From: Halorussus lipolyticus
GTDB taxonomy: Archaea; Halobacteriota; Halobacteria; Halobacteriales; Haladaptataceae
Length of the DNA stretch: 64,000 bases
Direction of reading: 5' to 3'
Assembly: GCF_029338375.1 (NCBI RefSeq)
Contig: NZ_CP119804.1
Location: 2,562,955-2,626,954, forward strand
Shown piece by piece: positions 34,401 to 43,714 of this stretch (within the stretch, counting starts at the first letter, position 1; the number at the start of each line of letters is the position of its first letter). The position numbers were made by a program, and so were the translations under genes. The notes under the pieces were generated by a model. That model saw only the letters and a program-made list of their open reading frames with translations, did not search any database and was not told the origin of the DNA.

Positions 34401-37400
34401 ATCCGATGGCGACCCCGCATCGAACGTCGATGTAGTGGCCAGACAGCGAGCCGGAGAAGACGAGTTCGTCACCGAAACCGGTTCGGACGGGAACTTCTCG
34501 ATGCTGGCCGAACAGGCCGACCTCGCCTACGCGCTGGGCTACTATCAGGGTGACCGCGACCAGCGCGGTCCCGACTTCATGCCCCGCGACGGGTCGCCGG
34601 ACCTCTACACGTTCGACCTCGCAAACGGGACAAATGCGACCGACGTCGGCACCGTCACCCCGCCGCAGGCCCACGTTCTGAACGTGACCGTCGTGGACGA
34701 AAGCGGCGACCCCGTGCCGAACGTGACCGTCTACGTCGGTGACTCCCGCACGGAGGGCAGTATCGGTCACGGCATCGGACTCTTCTCGACCACCGACGCG
34801 AACGGGAAACTCTCGCCCGGTGACGCCGCTGGCATCGAGGTGGTCGGCACCGTGACCGCTCGGGTTTACGCGCCCGATTCGTCACGGTTCGTGGACGACA
34901 TGTACACCCAGTACTTCTCCGACCTGACGAGCGACGAGAATCTCACCATCACGCTACAGGAGAGAGTCAACGTCTCCGGACAGATAGACGAGGCGGACGG
35001 GACGCCATCGTCGGACGACCTGCTGGCGGCTACCAGCGACACGGCAGACGACTTCCCGACCGCTAACTCCGACAGCGGTGGGAACTTCTCGCTCACCGGT
35101 CTCGCGGCCGGCGAGCGGTACAGCATCAACTACTACCAGAGCTACGGCAGTGATTCGGCGACCTTCCCGCGCGACGGTTCGCCCGACGTGTACGTGGTCG
35201 ATACGGTGAACGTCACCGAGGACATGGACCTCGGGCACCGCGACTTGCCGAACGCCTCGGTCCTGAACGTCCGGGTCGTGGACGAGGACGGCGACCCGGT
35301 GGAAGGCGCTGACGCCGCCGTCGTCCACCGGAGATTAGACACTACCGCTGGCTTCGCTGGATTCACGACCGACTCCGCAGGCTACGCCACGGTGTACGAC
35401 CGCCGGGGCGTCGAGATGACGGGTAACGTCACGGTGGAGGTTCGTCCTTCCGAGAACAACACGCGCTTCGTGAACGAGACCACGGTCCGAAATGTCACGG
35501 TTACGAGCGACCGGAACGTCACCGTCTCGCTAACCGAGCGCCGGGTCAACTTCACCGCCAGAATCGACGAGTCCGACGGCACCGCGGCCAGCGGCGACAC
35601 GGTTGGGTTCAAGCGACTCCCCGACTCGCCCGGAACGCGGGGCTACACCAACTCGTCGGGCGAGTTCACGGTCGAACTCGAGCCAGACGAGCGGTACCAA
35701 CTGGAGTACTATCAAGACGACCTCGCTACCGACGCGGACCTCGCGTTCCCCGACGACGGGTCGCCCGACCTCTACGCGCTCGGTCGGTACAACTCCAGCG
35801 AGACGCGGAACCTCTCGGCGGCCCTTCCCGAGGCCTACGACCTGAACGTCACGGTCGAGACGGCCGCTGGCGCGCCAATCGAGAACGCCGAGGTCAAGAT
35901 TCGCCACCACGGCGCGGGCGACGCCATCGCCATGCACGGCGTGCCGACCAACGCCGAGGGGATGATGGAACCGCCGACCAGCGACGGACCGGGATTCGAG
36001 GTCACCGGCGAGGTGGACGTCATCGTCAAGCCGCCGGAGAACGCTACCTACGAACCCACCAAAACCTCGCTGACGGTCACGAACGCCACGAACCTCACGA
36101 TGGTCCTTCGGGACTCCATCGACATCTCGGGCAACATCACCGAGGAGACCGGCGAGGCGGCCGCTGACGACCTCGTTTTCGTCCCGGCCGAGGACGTGAG
36201 CGGACAGGGCTTCGCCTACACCGACGCCGGTGGTAGCTTCTCGCTGACGGTCGGCGAGTCCTCCGGCACCTACGACGTGCAGTACTATCAGGGCAACTTC
36301 ACCGACAAGGACGAGACGTTCATGCCCCGCGACGGGTCGCCTGACCTCTACTCCGTCGCGTCGGTGAACGCCTCCCAATCGACCGACCTCGGGAACGTGT
36401 CGCTTCCCCCGGCAAACGTCCTGAACGTCACGGTCGTCAACGAGAGCGACCTGCCGGTCGAGAACGCTTCCGTCAGGGTCAGACACACCCACGACGAAGC
36501 GACCACAGCGATTGCGGGCCTCTCCACCGACGAGCAGGGTCGGATGCGAATCTCGAACCCGTCTGTGAACCCCGGTATCGAGGTGCGGGGCAACGTCACC
36601 ATCGAGGTCACGCCGCCCGAGAACGCCACGGGCTACCGAAACGAGACCTCCTCGCGGGTCCTCTCGGTGACGAACGACACCGCAGTCTCGGTCACGCTGG
36701 CCGAGCGAGACGAGACAGCGCCGACTATCACCCAGTTCGGCCTCGAATCCACCGGCCAGAATCTCGACGTCGAGGTCCGGGCCGACGAGGAGTTAGCCAA
36801 CCTCACGGTTGACCTCGGGGGCGACGCCTCGGGAACCCTCACGCGCGAGAACTTCACGCTCGTCCGGAACGACACCGAACTCGTCTACACCGCGAACGTC
36901 TCGGACGGCCGCGACGGCCGCTTCGAGGCCACGCTGGTCAACGCCAGCGACCTCGCGGGTAACGACGGCGCGAACGGAGAGTCGTCCTCGGTGGTCGTGG
37001 ACACCCACGCCCCGGCGGTGTATACTTCGATACTCGACCGAAACGACAGTGACAATCTCGTCACGGACGGCGAGACGGTCCGCATCGAGGCCACCGTCGT
37101 CGAGAACCGGACCAGCGTGGCGAACGTGACCGCCAACGCGACCGCACTCGGCGCTGGCACCGTGAATCTCACCCACCGGTTCGCCGACACCTACGCCGCC
37201 GCGGTCACGGTGTCCGACGCCGACAACGGCACTCACTCGATTCCGGTCACCGCCACGGACGCGGCCGGCAACACCAACGTCAGTAGCGGGTCGATAGAAG
37301 TGGACAACGCTCCTCCGGAAATCTCGTACTTTACCGTGTCTTCGGGTATCTCTGAATCAACGCTGAAGATTGAAATTCATTCCCAAGAACAACTAAAGAC

Positions 37401-40400
37401 ACGTAAAGTCAATCTAAATAATAGCAATGGCAATACTATTACGTTCACGAATCTGACCAGTGCGACACGTATCGGAACCTACGCGTACACAGTCAATTAC
37501 GACGTCAACAAAGACGGAACCTACCGCGCAACCCTCGTCAACGCCACCGACGCGGCGGGCAACCGGGTCGCGGGCGAACCGACCAACGAAACCGTCGTTG
37601 ACACGCACGCGCCGAACGTCTCCGACTTCTCGATGGCGAACGACGCCGGCACCGTGACCGTCTCGTTCGAGGCCGACGAGGAGCTAAACTCCTCCAGCGT
37701 AATCGCAAACGTCACCAACGAGTCCGGCGCGCAAATTCGGACGCTCGACTCGTTCAGCGCGTCCGGTGGAACCTACACTGCGAGTTTCGACGCCGGGTCG
37801 GGCGTCAACGAGACGTGGACCGCCGAACTAGTTCGGGCCGAGGACGACCACGGACTCGACGGCGCGTCGGGCCAGCAGGCCTCGGCCTTCGTGGACGCGA
37901 CTGCCCCGACGATTTCGGCGTTCGACGCGACGTTCGAGAACGGGACGCTCACCGTCACCTTCGACGCCGACGAGGAGCTAAACCAGAGCGCGACGACCGT
38001 GAGAGTCGCCGACGCAGACGGGAACGCGGTGACGCTCGACTCCTTCGCGGTCTCGTCCACCGACACCTACACCGCGACCTACGATGTCTCCTCGGGGGTC
38101 CACCGCCAGTGGTACTCGGCCGAGTTGACGCGGGCCGAGGACCCCGCCGGGAACCCCGCGACGTACGACACGACGGTCGATGTCGCGGTCGAAGTGGATA
38201 CTCTCGCGCCGACCGTCCAGAACTTCGCGGTCGTCGCCGACGGGCAGGACGTTGACCTCGTTCTCGACGCCGACGAGGACTTGACTGGCATCAACGCCTC
38301 GGTCGGCGGCGAGGTCAGCGAGACGCTCTCGCGGGCCGACTTCGGCGAATCCTACGACAGCGGGACCTACACCTACCGCGCGAACGTCTCGAACGGGACC
38401 GACGGGACTTTCGAGGCAACGTTGGGCAACGCCTCCGACGCCTACGGTAACGACGGCGCGACCGGCCAGACCGCTTCCGCGGTGGCGGACACCCACGCGC
38501 CGGAAATCTCGAACTTCTCGGCGACCCTCGACGCGACCACTATCGACGTTCGATTGTCAGCCAACGAGACGTTGGACGCCGACCGAATCAGCGTGGTCAT
38601 CGAGAACGACGAGGGCCACGCGGTCGATTACCTCCAGTCGTTCGAGGAGACCGGCCAGAACGAGTACTGGAGTCGCTACGAGGTGAATTCGGGCGTCACC
38701 GAAAACTGGACGGTCAGGCTGAGACTCGCCGAGGACACCCACGGAAACGACGGTGCGACCGGCCAGACCGAAGCCCTGTTCGTGGACACGGTTCCGCCGA
38801 ACGTCACCGACTTCGACGCGGCCTACGCGAATCGGACCATCACGGCGACGCTCACGGCGGACGAGAAACTCTCGGCGGGCGACACCGCCGTCTCCATCGT
38901 CAACGAGAGCGGCGACGTGCCAATCTTCATGTCCCAAATCGGCTTCTCGCACGTCGAGGGTACGACCTACGAGGCGACGTACTCGGTCCGAGACGGCGCA
39001 AACGGGACCTACAGCGTGACGCTGGACCGAGTGACAGACGACTCGGGCACCCTGAACCGGACCGACCTCTCGCGGACTGTCGTCGTGGACACGACCATCC
39101 CCGAAGTCGCAGACTTCTCGGCGCGCTCGCTCGCCGACGGGTCGATTGCGGTGAACTTCTCGGCCAACGAGTCGCTAGGGGACATCGCAGTCTCGGTTTC
39201 CGGCCCCGACAGTGCGACCCTGACGGAGGCCGACTTCACCAACGACAGCGGAACCTACACCGCGACCTACGCGCCTGCTACTGACGGCGAGTACACCGTC
39301 ACCGTCGAGCGCGCCGCGGACGAGTTCGGCAACGACGGCGCAACCGGCCAGACCGATTCGGTTGTCGTGGACACCCACGCGCCGGAAATCTCGAACTTCA
39401 CGGCGACGAGCGCAGACGGTCGGAGCGTCGTCGTCACGTTCGACAGCAACGAGTCGCTGGTCGGCATCTCGCTGGTTCACGAGGGACTGACCGAGGTGGA
39501 CCTGTCCGAGAACGAGACGGCGGGCGACTACACCTATCAGTGGACGCTCGAGGCCGACGAAGACGGCGAGTACACCGTGCGACTCGTAGAAGCCGTGGAC
39601 GCCCACGGCAACGACGGCGCAGGGAACCGGACCGTTTCGGCGGTCGTGGACACCCGCGCGCCGAACACCTCGGCGACCCTCTCGGGCACCGAGACCGACG
39701 CCGGATTCTCCTCCGACGTGACGCTGAACCTGACCGTGAGCGACGCTCTCTCGGGCGTCAGCGAGACCAACTATCGACTCGGCGGGAGCGGCGACTGGGT
39801 GCCCTACGACGGCAACGTCACGATTTCGGGCGACGGCAACCGCACCGTCGAGTTCTACAGCGTGGACGCCGATGGCAACGCCGAGCGCCGGGCAATCCAG
39901 AACTTCACCATCGACACCCACGCGCCGAACTCGTCGGTCGAGGCCTCGGGCGACGTTGGCGAGTCGGGGTGGTTCACCTCGGCCGTCTCGGTCAACGTCA
40001 CGGCCACCGACGAGACCACCGGCGTCGAGCGCGTCGAGTACCGCGTGGACGACGGCGAGTGGACCACCTACGACGGGAACGTGACGATTGCCGACGACGG
40101 CAGACACACCGTCGAGTACCGGGCCATCGACGCTGTCGGGAATCACGAGGACAACGGGTCCTCGTCGGTCGAAATCGACGCGACCGACCCGGAAACCAAG
40201 TTCGCCACCAACGCGACCGAGAGCGACTACGGGTGGTACGACTCGGACGTGGCGGTGAACCTGTCGGCAGACGACGCCACTAGCGGCGTGAGCGAGACGT
40301 ACTATCGCGTCGATGACGACAACTGGTCGGTCTACGAGGGCAACCTCACGATTACGGAAGACGGCAACCACACCGTCGAGTTCTACAGCGTGGACCTCGC

Positions 40401-42438
40401 GGGCAACGTCGAGACCAACCGGACCCGGACGGTCAGCATCGACACGACCAAGCCGGAGTTCGGGTCGAGTCCGGGTCTCAACCGGACCGACGAGATTCTG
40501 CCCGAACACGCGATTTCGGTCGTCGTGGACGCCCGCGACGGACGGGGCGTGGCCGACGTGACCGTCGGCGGCGTCTCGGTCGGGCCGGACGGGAAGGGGC
40601 CGGTTCCGGCCTCGCCGAAGTTGGGCAACCACACCTTCGAGGTCGTGATTACCGACCTCGCGGGCAACCAGCGCGTCGTGGAGGCCGGCGAGTACAGCGT
40701 CGGTCGAGAGGTCGAAATGAACCAGACCGACAACGGGACGCTCTCGGCCGAGACCGACGACACCAACGTCGGCGCGGTCACCATCGACCCCGAGAACGAG
40801 ACCGGAAACGCCAGCGTCAAGGTCGGCACGTCGAAGTCGAACCCGACGAACTCGTCGGTCGAAAACGGGACCTCGCTCTACTTCCCGCAAATCAACACCA
40901 GCGTCTCGAACGACAACATCGAGAACGCCTCGGTGACGCTCACGGTCGAGCAGTCGCGGGTCCGCCAGCGATACGTTCTGCCCGGCACGGTCAAGTTCTG
41001 GGTCCAGAACGAGACGACATCCGAGTGGACCAAGGTGGACGCTCGGCGAGTCGGACAGACCGACGACACCTACACCTACGACATCGAAGCGCCCCACTTC
41101 TCGACCTACGCGGTGACTGGCGACACCGAGTCGGCCGACCCGAACATCACCGCGTTCGGTCCGCAGAACGACTCACTCGTCGCGGGCAACGTGACGCTCT
41201 CGGCGTCCTACGGTGACGGCTACTCGGGTATCGACCCCGCGAACGTCACGCTGACGCTGGAGGACGCGGGCGGAACCGAGGACGTGACGAGCGAGGCCGA
41301 CGTGACCGACTCGGGCCTCGCGTTCACCCGGAACCTCTCCGCGGGCACCTACAACGCCACGCTCTCCGTGACGGACAACGCGAGCAACGCCGCGTCGCGG
41401 GCCATCACGTTCACCGTGGCGAATCGCTCGTCGGGCGGTGACGACGGAAACGGCGGCAGTGGTGGCGGTAGCGGTGGAAGCGGCGGCGGTGGCGGAGGCG
41501 GCGCGGGCGGTGCGCCCCCGCCAGCGGTGCAGGTCTCGGTAGTCGAACTGACTCAGACCGGGTTCCGCGCCGAGATTGCCAACGCTCGGTCGGGGTCGGC
41601 CGGTCGGGTTTCGCTCGACGGCGGCATCGCCGTGGGCGACGTGACGGTCCAGCGCCTCGTGGTCACGCCCGAGAGCGAGGAGGCCGAGGCGCGCTTCTTC
41701 ATTGACGGCGCAGTCAGTCAGACCTTGCCGGAGGGTGCCAGCGCGCTCGACGCGACCGAACTGGGCTACCTGAATCTGAGTACGACCTACATCTCGTCGT
41801 CGGCGCTCGCCGAGGTCGGCGTGACGTTCGCGGTGCCCGCCGAATCGGCCGCTGTGGCGGAGAACGTCGCGCTCTACCGACTCGACGGCGGGTCGTGGAC
41901 GCAAATCGAGACCAGCGTGGTCGCCGAGCGCGGTGGCAAGTACGTCCTGAGAGCGAACGCGCCCGGCGTCGGCACCTTCGCGGTCGGCGCGCAGGGCGGC
42001 GACCTCTCGGTGACCGAGGCCTCTGTCGGCGCGCAGGAGGTCCAAGCCGGCGGGACGGTCGAAGTGACTGCGACCGTCGAAAACGTCGGCGAGGGCGCTG
42101 GGACCGCGACCGCAGAAATTTCCGTCGGCGGCGAGACCGTCGCCGAGGAGCAGGTGACTGTCTCCCCCGGCGAGTCCGAGACCGTCACGGTCGAAGTGAC
42201 CCTCGATTCCCCCGGAACCCACGAAATCGCGGTCAACGGGGTCTCTGCGGGCGAGGTCTCGGTTGCGGGTGACTCCGCAACGACCGCGGAAGGCGGCGAC
42301 GGCGACTCCGGCGACGGGTCGGGCGACGACGGTTCGGACGGCGACTCCGGCAGTAGCGGCGGTATCCCCGGATTCGGCGTCTCGGCCACGCTGGCCGCGC
42401 TCGCCGCCGGTCTGCTGGTCGCTCGTCGTCTAGAATAG
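31423..42438 (+). CDS. Giant secreted S8 (subtilisin-like) protease with PGF-CTERM anchor
   Basis: 3671 residues. A Sec signal peptide (to about residue 30, VPASALA) is followed by a Thr-rich, probably glycosylated linker. The S8 catalytic domain (~200-560) has Asp226 (AVIDMGFD), His262 (LHGTGTAEL), Asn344 (SAGNEA) and Ser529 (GTSAAAPHTAG). Six ~195-residue carboxypeptidase-regulatory-like repeats follow (~595-1763), each with a YYQ motif and DGSPDLY-type segment. Then come ~10 Ig-like repeats ending VVDTHAP (~1765-2743), three OmpL47-like repeats, a Gly-rich hinge, a PGF-pre-PGF domain, a CARDB-like domain and the C-terminal PGF-CTERM tripartite tail (PGFGVSATLAALAAG then RR). Sequons N-x-S/T are very frequent. 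The start codon GTG gives MTRQRLSAVFF. Expected at the cell surface, lipid-anchored after archaeosortase processing. Confidence 0.93.
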   Translation: MTRQRLSAVFFSILLVVSAATAAVPASALAPNGGLGVAGNEAGNTGGNDATTTLTTTTTVANDETTTITETTTTVAETTTVNETTTTEDETENRSGPSARTADPKVSSALLDRVDLAATGPTADSTGGTEFVQVVVRSSSGQSEKVAGLVGNYDGEVQARHGNLVQARIPAAAVTSLAESPAVEFARRPRTPETDEIRSEGLSNMDVGNVHDAGVTGENVTVAVIDMGFDVTNPEISDQLTDWRNFSSPGSPNTMQNESGLHGTGTAELVADTAPNASIVAVKVGTEVELYEAIDWIEANTSADVVTMSLGWYNVGPLDGTAQMNREIDTSVQNGTTWLTSAGNEADQSHWNGTWESSEDRWLNFTATDDAMNVTPAGGAGAVSIAISWNDWGGSNENYDAYLYNASGDIVAGSATYQNGTQNPTEYIYEYVNEPVYLRIYNRSANGTSSFDVFFRGNSDPEYWTKARSLTVPATGPEVITVGATHYEDNRLESFSSRGPTIDGRVKPDVVAPDGMPTSAYPDGFYGTSAAAPHTAGVAALMLDANESLTPAEVEERLESSAVPLRGTEPNSQTGYGLVDADGAIASVEEPFPDRVTYSADLTEADGDAAVDDDVVAYALDSSRSAETTTDATGNFSMMAEGANDSYLLGYYQGDFDQPSAEFMARDGSPDLQALGIVNATNSSDLGDVTLPEAHVLNVTVVDESGAPVSNAEVDVMDFQIRNGEGGYVPFTAETDADGRLVVAGRPGIEVVGDVRVRAAPPDGTTRFAGSNYTEVIDVQSDTNLTLTLDSAGASVSGLVTDAAGNASSDDLVSLSSDVTGDFETAYTNATGDFTVTGVETGAPYTVGYYQDWNAMTVFPRDGVADLYALDRVNVTGDTDLGRFEVPNASVMNVRVVDESGEAVPGANVSVAHHGQNATTVLSRVSMDSQGWITPGEGRGIEVTGEVTVEVTPPESDLFVGKNYTRNLTITGDKNVTVVLEDNAVTFNGTLKESDGDPASNVDVVARQRAGEDEFVTETGSDGNFSMLAEQADLAYALGYYQGDRDQRGPDFMPRDGSPDLYTFDLANGTNATDVGTVTPPQAHVLNVTVVDESGDPVPNVTVYVGDSRTEGSIGHGIGLFSTTDANGKLSPGDAAGIEVVGTVTARVYAPDSSRFVDDMYTQYFSDLTSDENLTITLQERVNVSGQIDEADGTPSSDDLLAATSDTADDFPTANSDSGGNFSLTGLAAGERYSINYYQSYGSDSATFPRDGSPDVYVVDTVNVTEDMDLGHRDLPNASVLNVRVVDEDGDPVEGADAAVVHRRLDTTAGFAGFTTDSAGYATVYDRRGVEMTGNVTVEVRPSENNTRFVNETTVRNVTVTSDRNVTVSLTERRVNFTARIDESDGTAASGDTVGFKRLPDSPGTRGYTNSSGEFTVELEPDERYQLEYYQDDLATDADLAFPDDGSPDLYALGRYNSSETRNLSAALPEAYDLNVTVETAAGAPIENAEVKIRHHGAGDAIAMHGVPTNAEGMMEPPTSDGPGFEVTGEVDVIVKPPENATYEPTKTSLTVTNATNLTMVLRDSIDISGNITEETGEAAADDLVFVPAEDVSGQGFAYTDAGGSFSLTVGESSGTYDVQYYQGNFTDKDETFMPRDGSPDLYSVASVNASQSTDLGNVSLPPANVLNVTVVNESDLPVENASVRVRHTHDEATTAIAGLSTDEQGRMRISNPSVNPGIEVRGNVTIEVTPPENATGYRNETSSRVLSVTNDTAVSVTLAERDETAPTITQFGLESTGQNLDVEVRADEELANLTVDLGGDASGTLTRENFTLVRNDTELVYTANVSDGRDGRFEATLVNASDLAGNDGANGESSSVVVDTHAPAVYTSILDRNDSDNLVTDGETVRIEATVVENRTSVANVTANATALGAGTVNLTHRFADTYAAAVTVSDADNGTHSIPVTATDAAGNTNVSSGSIEVDNAPPEISYFTVSSGISESTLKIEIHSQEQLKTRKVNLNNSNGNTITFTNLTSATRIGTYAYTVNYDVNKDGTYRATLVNATDAAGNRVAGEPTNETVVDTHAPNVSDFSMANDAGTVTVSFEADEELNSSSVIANVTNESGAQIRTLDSFSASGGTYTASFDAGSGVNETWTAELVRAEDDHGLDGASGQQASAFVDATAPTISAFDATFENGTLTVTFDADEELNQSATTVRVADADGNAVTLDSFAVSSTDTYTATYDVSSGVHRQWYSAELTRAEDPAGNPATYDTTVDVAVEVDTLAPTVQNFAVVADGQDVDLVLDADEDLTGINASVGGEVSETLSRADFGESYDSGTYTYRANVSNGTDGTFEATLGNASDAYGNDGATGQTASAVADTHAPEISNFSATLDATTIDVRLSANETLDADRISVVIENDEGHAVDYLQSFEETGQNEYWSRYEVNSGVTENWTVRLRLAEDTHGNDGATGQTEALFVDTVPPNVTDFDAAYANRTITATLTADEKLSAGDTAVSIVNESGDVPIFMSQIGFSHVEGTTYEATYSVRDGANGTYSVTLDRVTDDSGTLNRTDLSRTVVVDTTIPEVADFSARSLADGSIAVNFSANESLGDIAVSVSGPDSATLTEADFTNDSGTYTATYAPATDGEYTVTVERAADEFGNDGATGQTDSVVVDTHAPEISNFTATSADGRSVVVTFDSNESLVGISLVHEGLTEVDLSENETAGDYTYQWTLEADEDGEYTVRLVEAVDAHGNDGAGNRTVSAVVDTRAPNTSATLSGTETDAGFSSDVTLNLTVSDALSGVSETNYRLGGSGDWVPYDGNVTISGDGNRTVEFYSVDADGNAERRAIQNFTIDTHAPNSSVEASGDVGESGWFTSAVSVNVTATDETTGVERVEYRVDDGEWTTYDGNVTIADDGRHTVEYRAIDAVGNHEDNGSSSVEIDATDPETKFATNATESDYGWYDSDVAVNLSADDATSGVSETYYRVDDDNWSVYEGNLTITEDGNHTVEFYSVDLAGNVETNRTRTVSIDTTKPEFGSSPGLNRTDEILPEHAISVVVDARDGRGVADVTVGGVSVGPDGKGPVPASPKLGNHTFEVVITDLAGNQRVVEAGEYSVGREVEMNQTDNGTLSAETDDTNVGAVTIDPENETGNASVKVGTSKSNPTNSSVENGTSLYFPQINTSVSNDNIENASVTLTVEQSRVRQRYVLPGTVKFWVQNETTSEWTKVDARRVGQTDDTYTYDIEAPHFSTYAVTGDTESADPNITAFGPQNDSLVAGNVTLSASYGDGYSGIDPANVTLTLEDAGGTEDVTSEADVTDSGLAFTRNLSAGTYNATLSVTDNASNAASRAITFTVANRSSGGDDGNGGSGGGSGGSGGGGGGGAGGAPPPAVQVSVVELTQTGFRAEIANARSGSAGRVSLDGGIAVGDVTVQRLVVTPESEEAEARFFIDGAVSQTLPEGASALDATELGYLNLSTTYISSSALAEVGVTFAVPAESAAVAENVALYRLDGGSWTQIETSVVAERGGKYVLRANAPGVGTFAVGAQGGDLSVTEASVGAQEVQAGGTVEVTATVENVGEGAGTATAEISVGGETVAEEQVTVSPGESETVTVEVTLDSPGTHEIAVNGVSAGEVSVAGDSATTAEGGDGDSGDGSGDDGSDGDSGSSGGIPGFGVSATLAALAAGLLVARRLE

Positions 42439-42506
42439 ACCCGGAATCTGAAACTCGCTGATTTTTCATCCACATCGCCGATACAGCACCCACCGGCCGA
42501 TTTGGC

Positions 42507-43505
42507 TCAGAGGTGTTGTAACTCCTCGCCGAGTTCGTCAAACACCCTGTCCGCCGCCGAAATCGACTCGCTCATGCTCAGAAAGCCGTGTGGCTGGTCG
42601 GGGTGGTGGTCGTGGCGGACCGCGACGCCGCTCTCGGCCAGTCGCTCGGCGTAGGCCACGCCCTCGTCGCGGAGGGGGTCGTGCCCGCAGGTCACGACCG
42701 TCGCGGGCGGGAGGCCGGCGAGGTCCCGCGCTCGGAGCGGCGAGGCGTAGGGATTCGCGCCATCGACCTCGCTCCGGAGGTAGTGGTCCCAGAACCACCG
42801 CATGTCGTCCTCGGTCAGGAGCGGCCCATCGGCGTTCTCGGCGTAGGAGTCGGTGTCGAAAGCGTGGTCGGTGATGGGGTAGCAGAGGACCTGTCTGGCG
42901 ATTTCGGGCGCGTCGTCGCCGAGGCCGCCCAAGCGCGCCGTCTGGCGGGACTCAGCGGCGTTGCGCGCTCGAATCGCGGTCACCGCCGCGAGGTTGCCGC
43001 CCGCGCTGGTCCCGCCGACGGCGAGGCGATTCGGGTCGCCGCCGAAGTCCTCGGCGTTGTCGGCGACCCACCGGAGCGCGGTGAACGCGTCGTCCACCGC
43101 GGACGGGAAGGGGTGTTCGGGCGCGAGGCGGTAGTCCACCGAGACGACCACGCAGTCTCCTCGGCGGGCGAGTCTGCGGCACACGCCGTCGATGGAGTCC
43201 AGCGTGCCCAGCACCCACCCGCCGCCGTGGTAGTAGACGAGGACCGGCGCGGAGTCGGCGTCTCCGAGGCCTTCGTTCCTGTAAACGCGGAGCGGAATCT
43301 CCTGTTCCGGGCCGGGAATCGCCACGTCGCGGACGAAACCCACCGCAGGCGGGTCGTCGCCGGAGAAGGCTTCGTCCTCGACGCGCCGGGCGGATTCGAC
43401 GGAGAGGGCCGACCACTCGGGGACGCCCGCCGACCGGATGTCGGCGACGACGGCGACAGCCTCCGGGTCGAGGTCGGTGCGAAGCGGTTCGGTCATGGGT
43501 GCCAT
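42507..43505 (-). CDS. Alpha/beta hydrolase, HSL family, second copy
   Basis: Predicted esterase of 332 residues with HGGG at 93-96, nucleophile Ser167 in GTSAGG, Asp276 (GHDPLRDEG) and His306 (QPHGF). The usual GDSAGG has Thr in place of Asp at the second position, a change that may alter the elbow but leaves the triad intact. An ATG three codons later (43496, MTEPLRTDL) is an equally good start. It is convergent with the giant protease gene and not linked to a clear pathway. It shares about the same layout as the enzyme at 2090-3049. Confidence 0.88.
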   Translation of the reverse strand: MAPMTEPLRTDLDPEAVAVVADIRSAGVPEWSALSVESARRVEDEAFSGDDPPAVGFVRDVAIPGPEQEIPLRVYRNEGLGDADSAPVLVYYHGGGWVLGTLDSIDGVCRRLARRGDCVVVSVDYRLAPEHPFPSAVDDAFTALRWVADNAEDFGGDPNRLAVGGTSAGGNLAAVTAIRARNAAESRQTARLGGLGDDAPEIARQVLCYPITDHAFDTDSYAENADGPLLTEDDMRWFWDHYLRSEVDGANPYASPLRARDLAGLPPATVVTCGHDPLRDEGVAYAERLAESGVAVRHDHHPDQPHGFLSMSESISAADRVFDELGEELQHL

Positions 43506-43714
43506 TCACGGCCGACAGGAAAATATGCAGTGGTCAGACGGCCGAATCGGTTTCGGATGGTTGACCGACGACTCGTCCGGATTAGATTCTGCAATATTGC
43601 CGGTGAATCTATTTTCCGCGGTCACGGTTTCGTCGGACCTCCTCGGTAGGACCTGCCGACGAGGAGGTCCGCCTCCGCCGCGACGCTCTTGGCCTCGGGC
43701 GGCGAAGGTCGAGC

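Noticed and set aside
39175..41097. A 640-codon open frame antisense to the giant protease
   Set aside because: Shadow frame produced by the third-position GC of the sense gene; Val/Arg/Gly/Asp-rich without motifs.
31423..42438. Possibility that the giant ORF is an assembly artefact of collapsed or expanded repeats
   Set aside because: The repeats are diverged enough to be told apart, and the order of signal peptide, protease, repeats and C-terminal anchor is biologically sensible.
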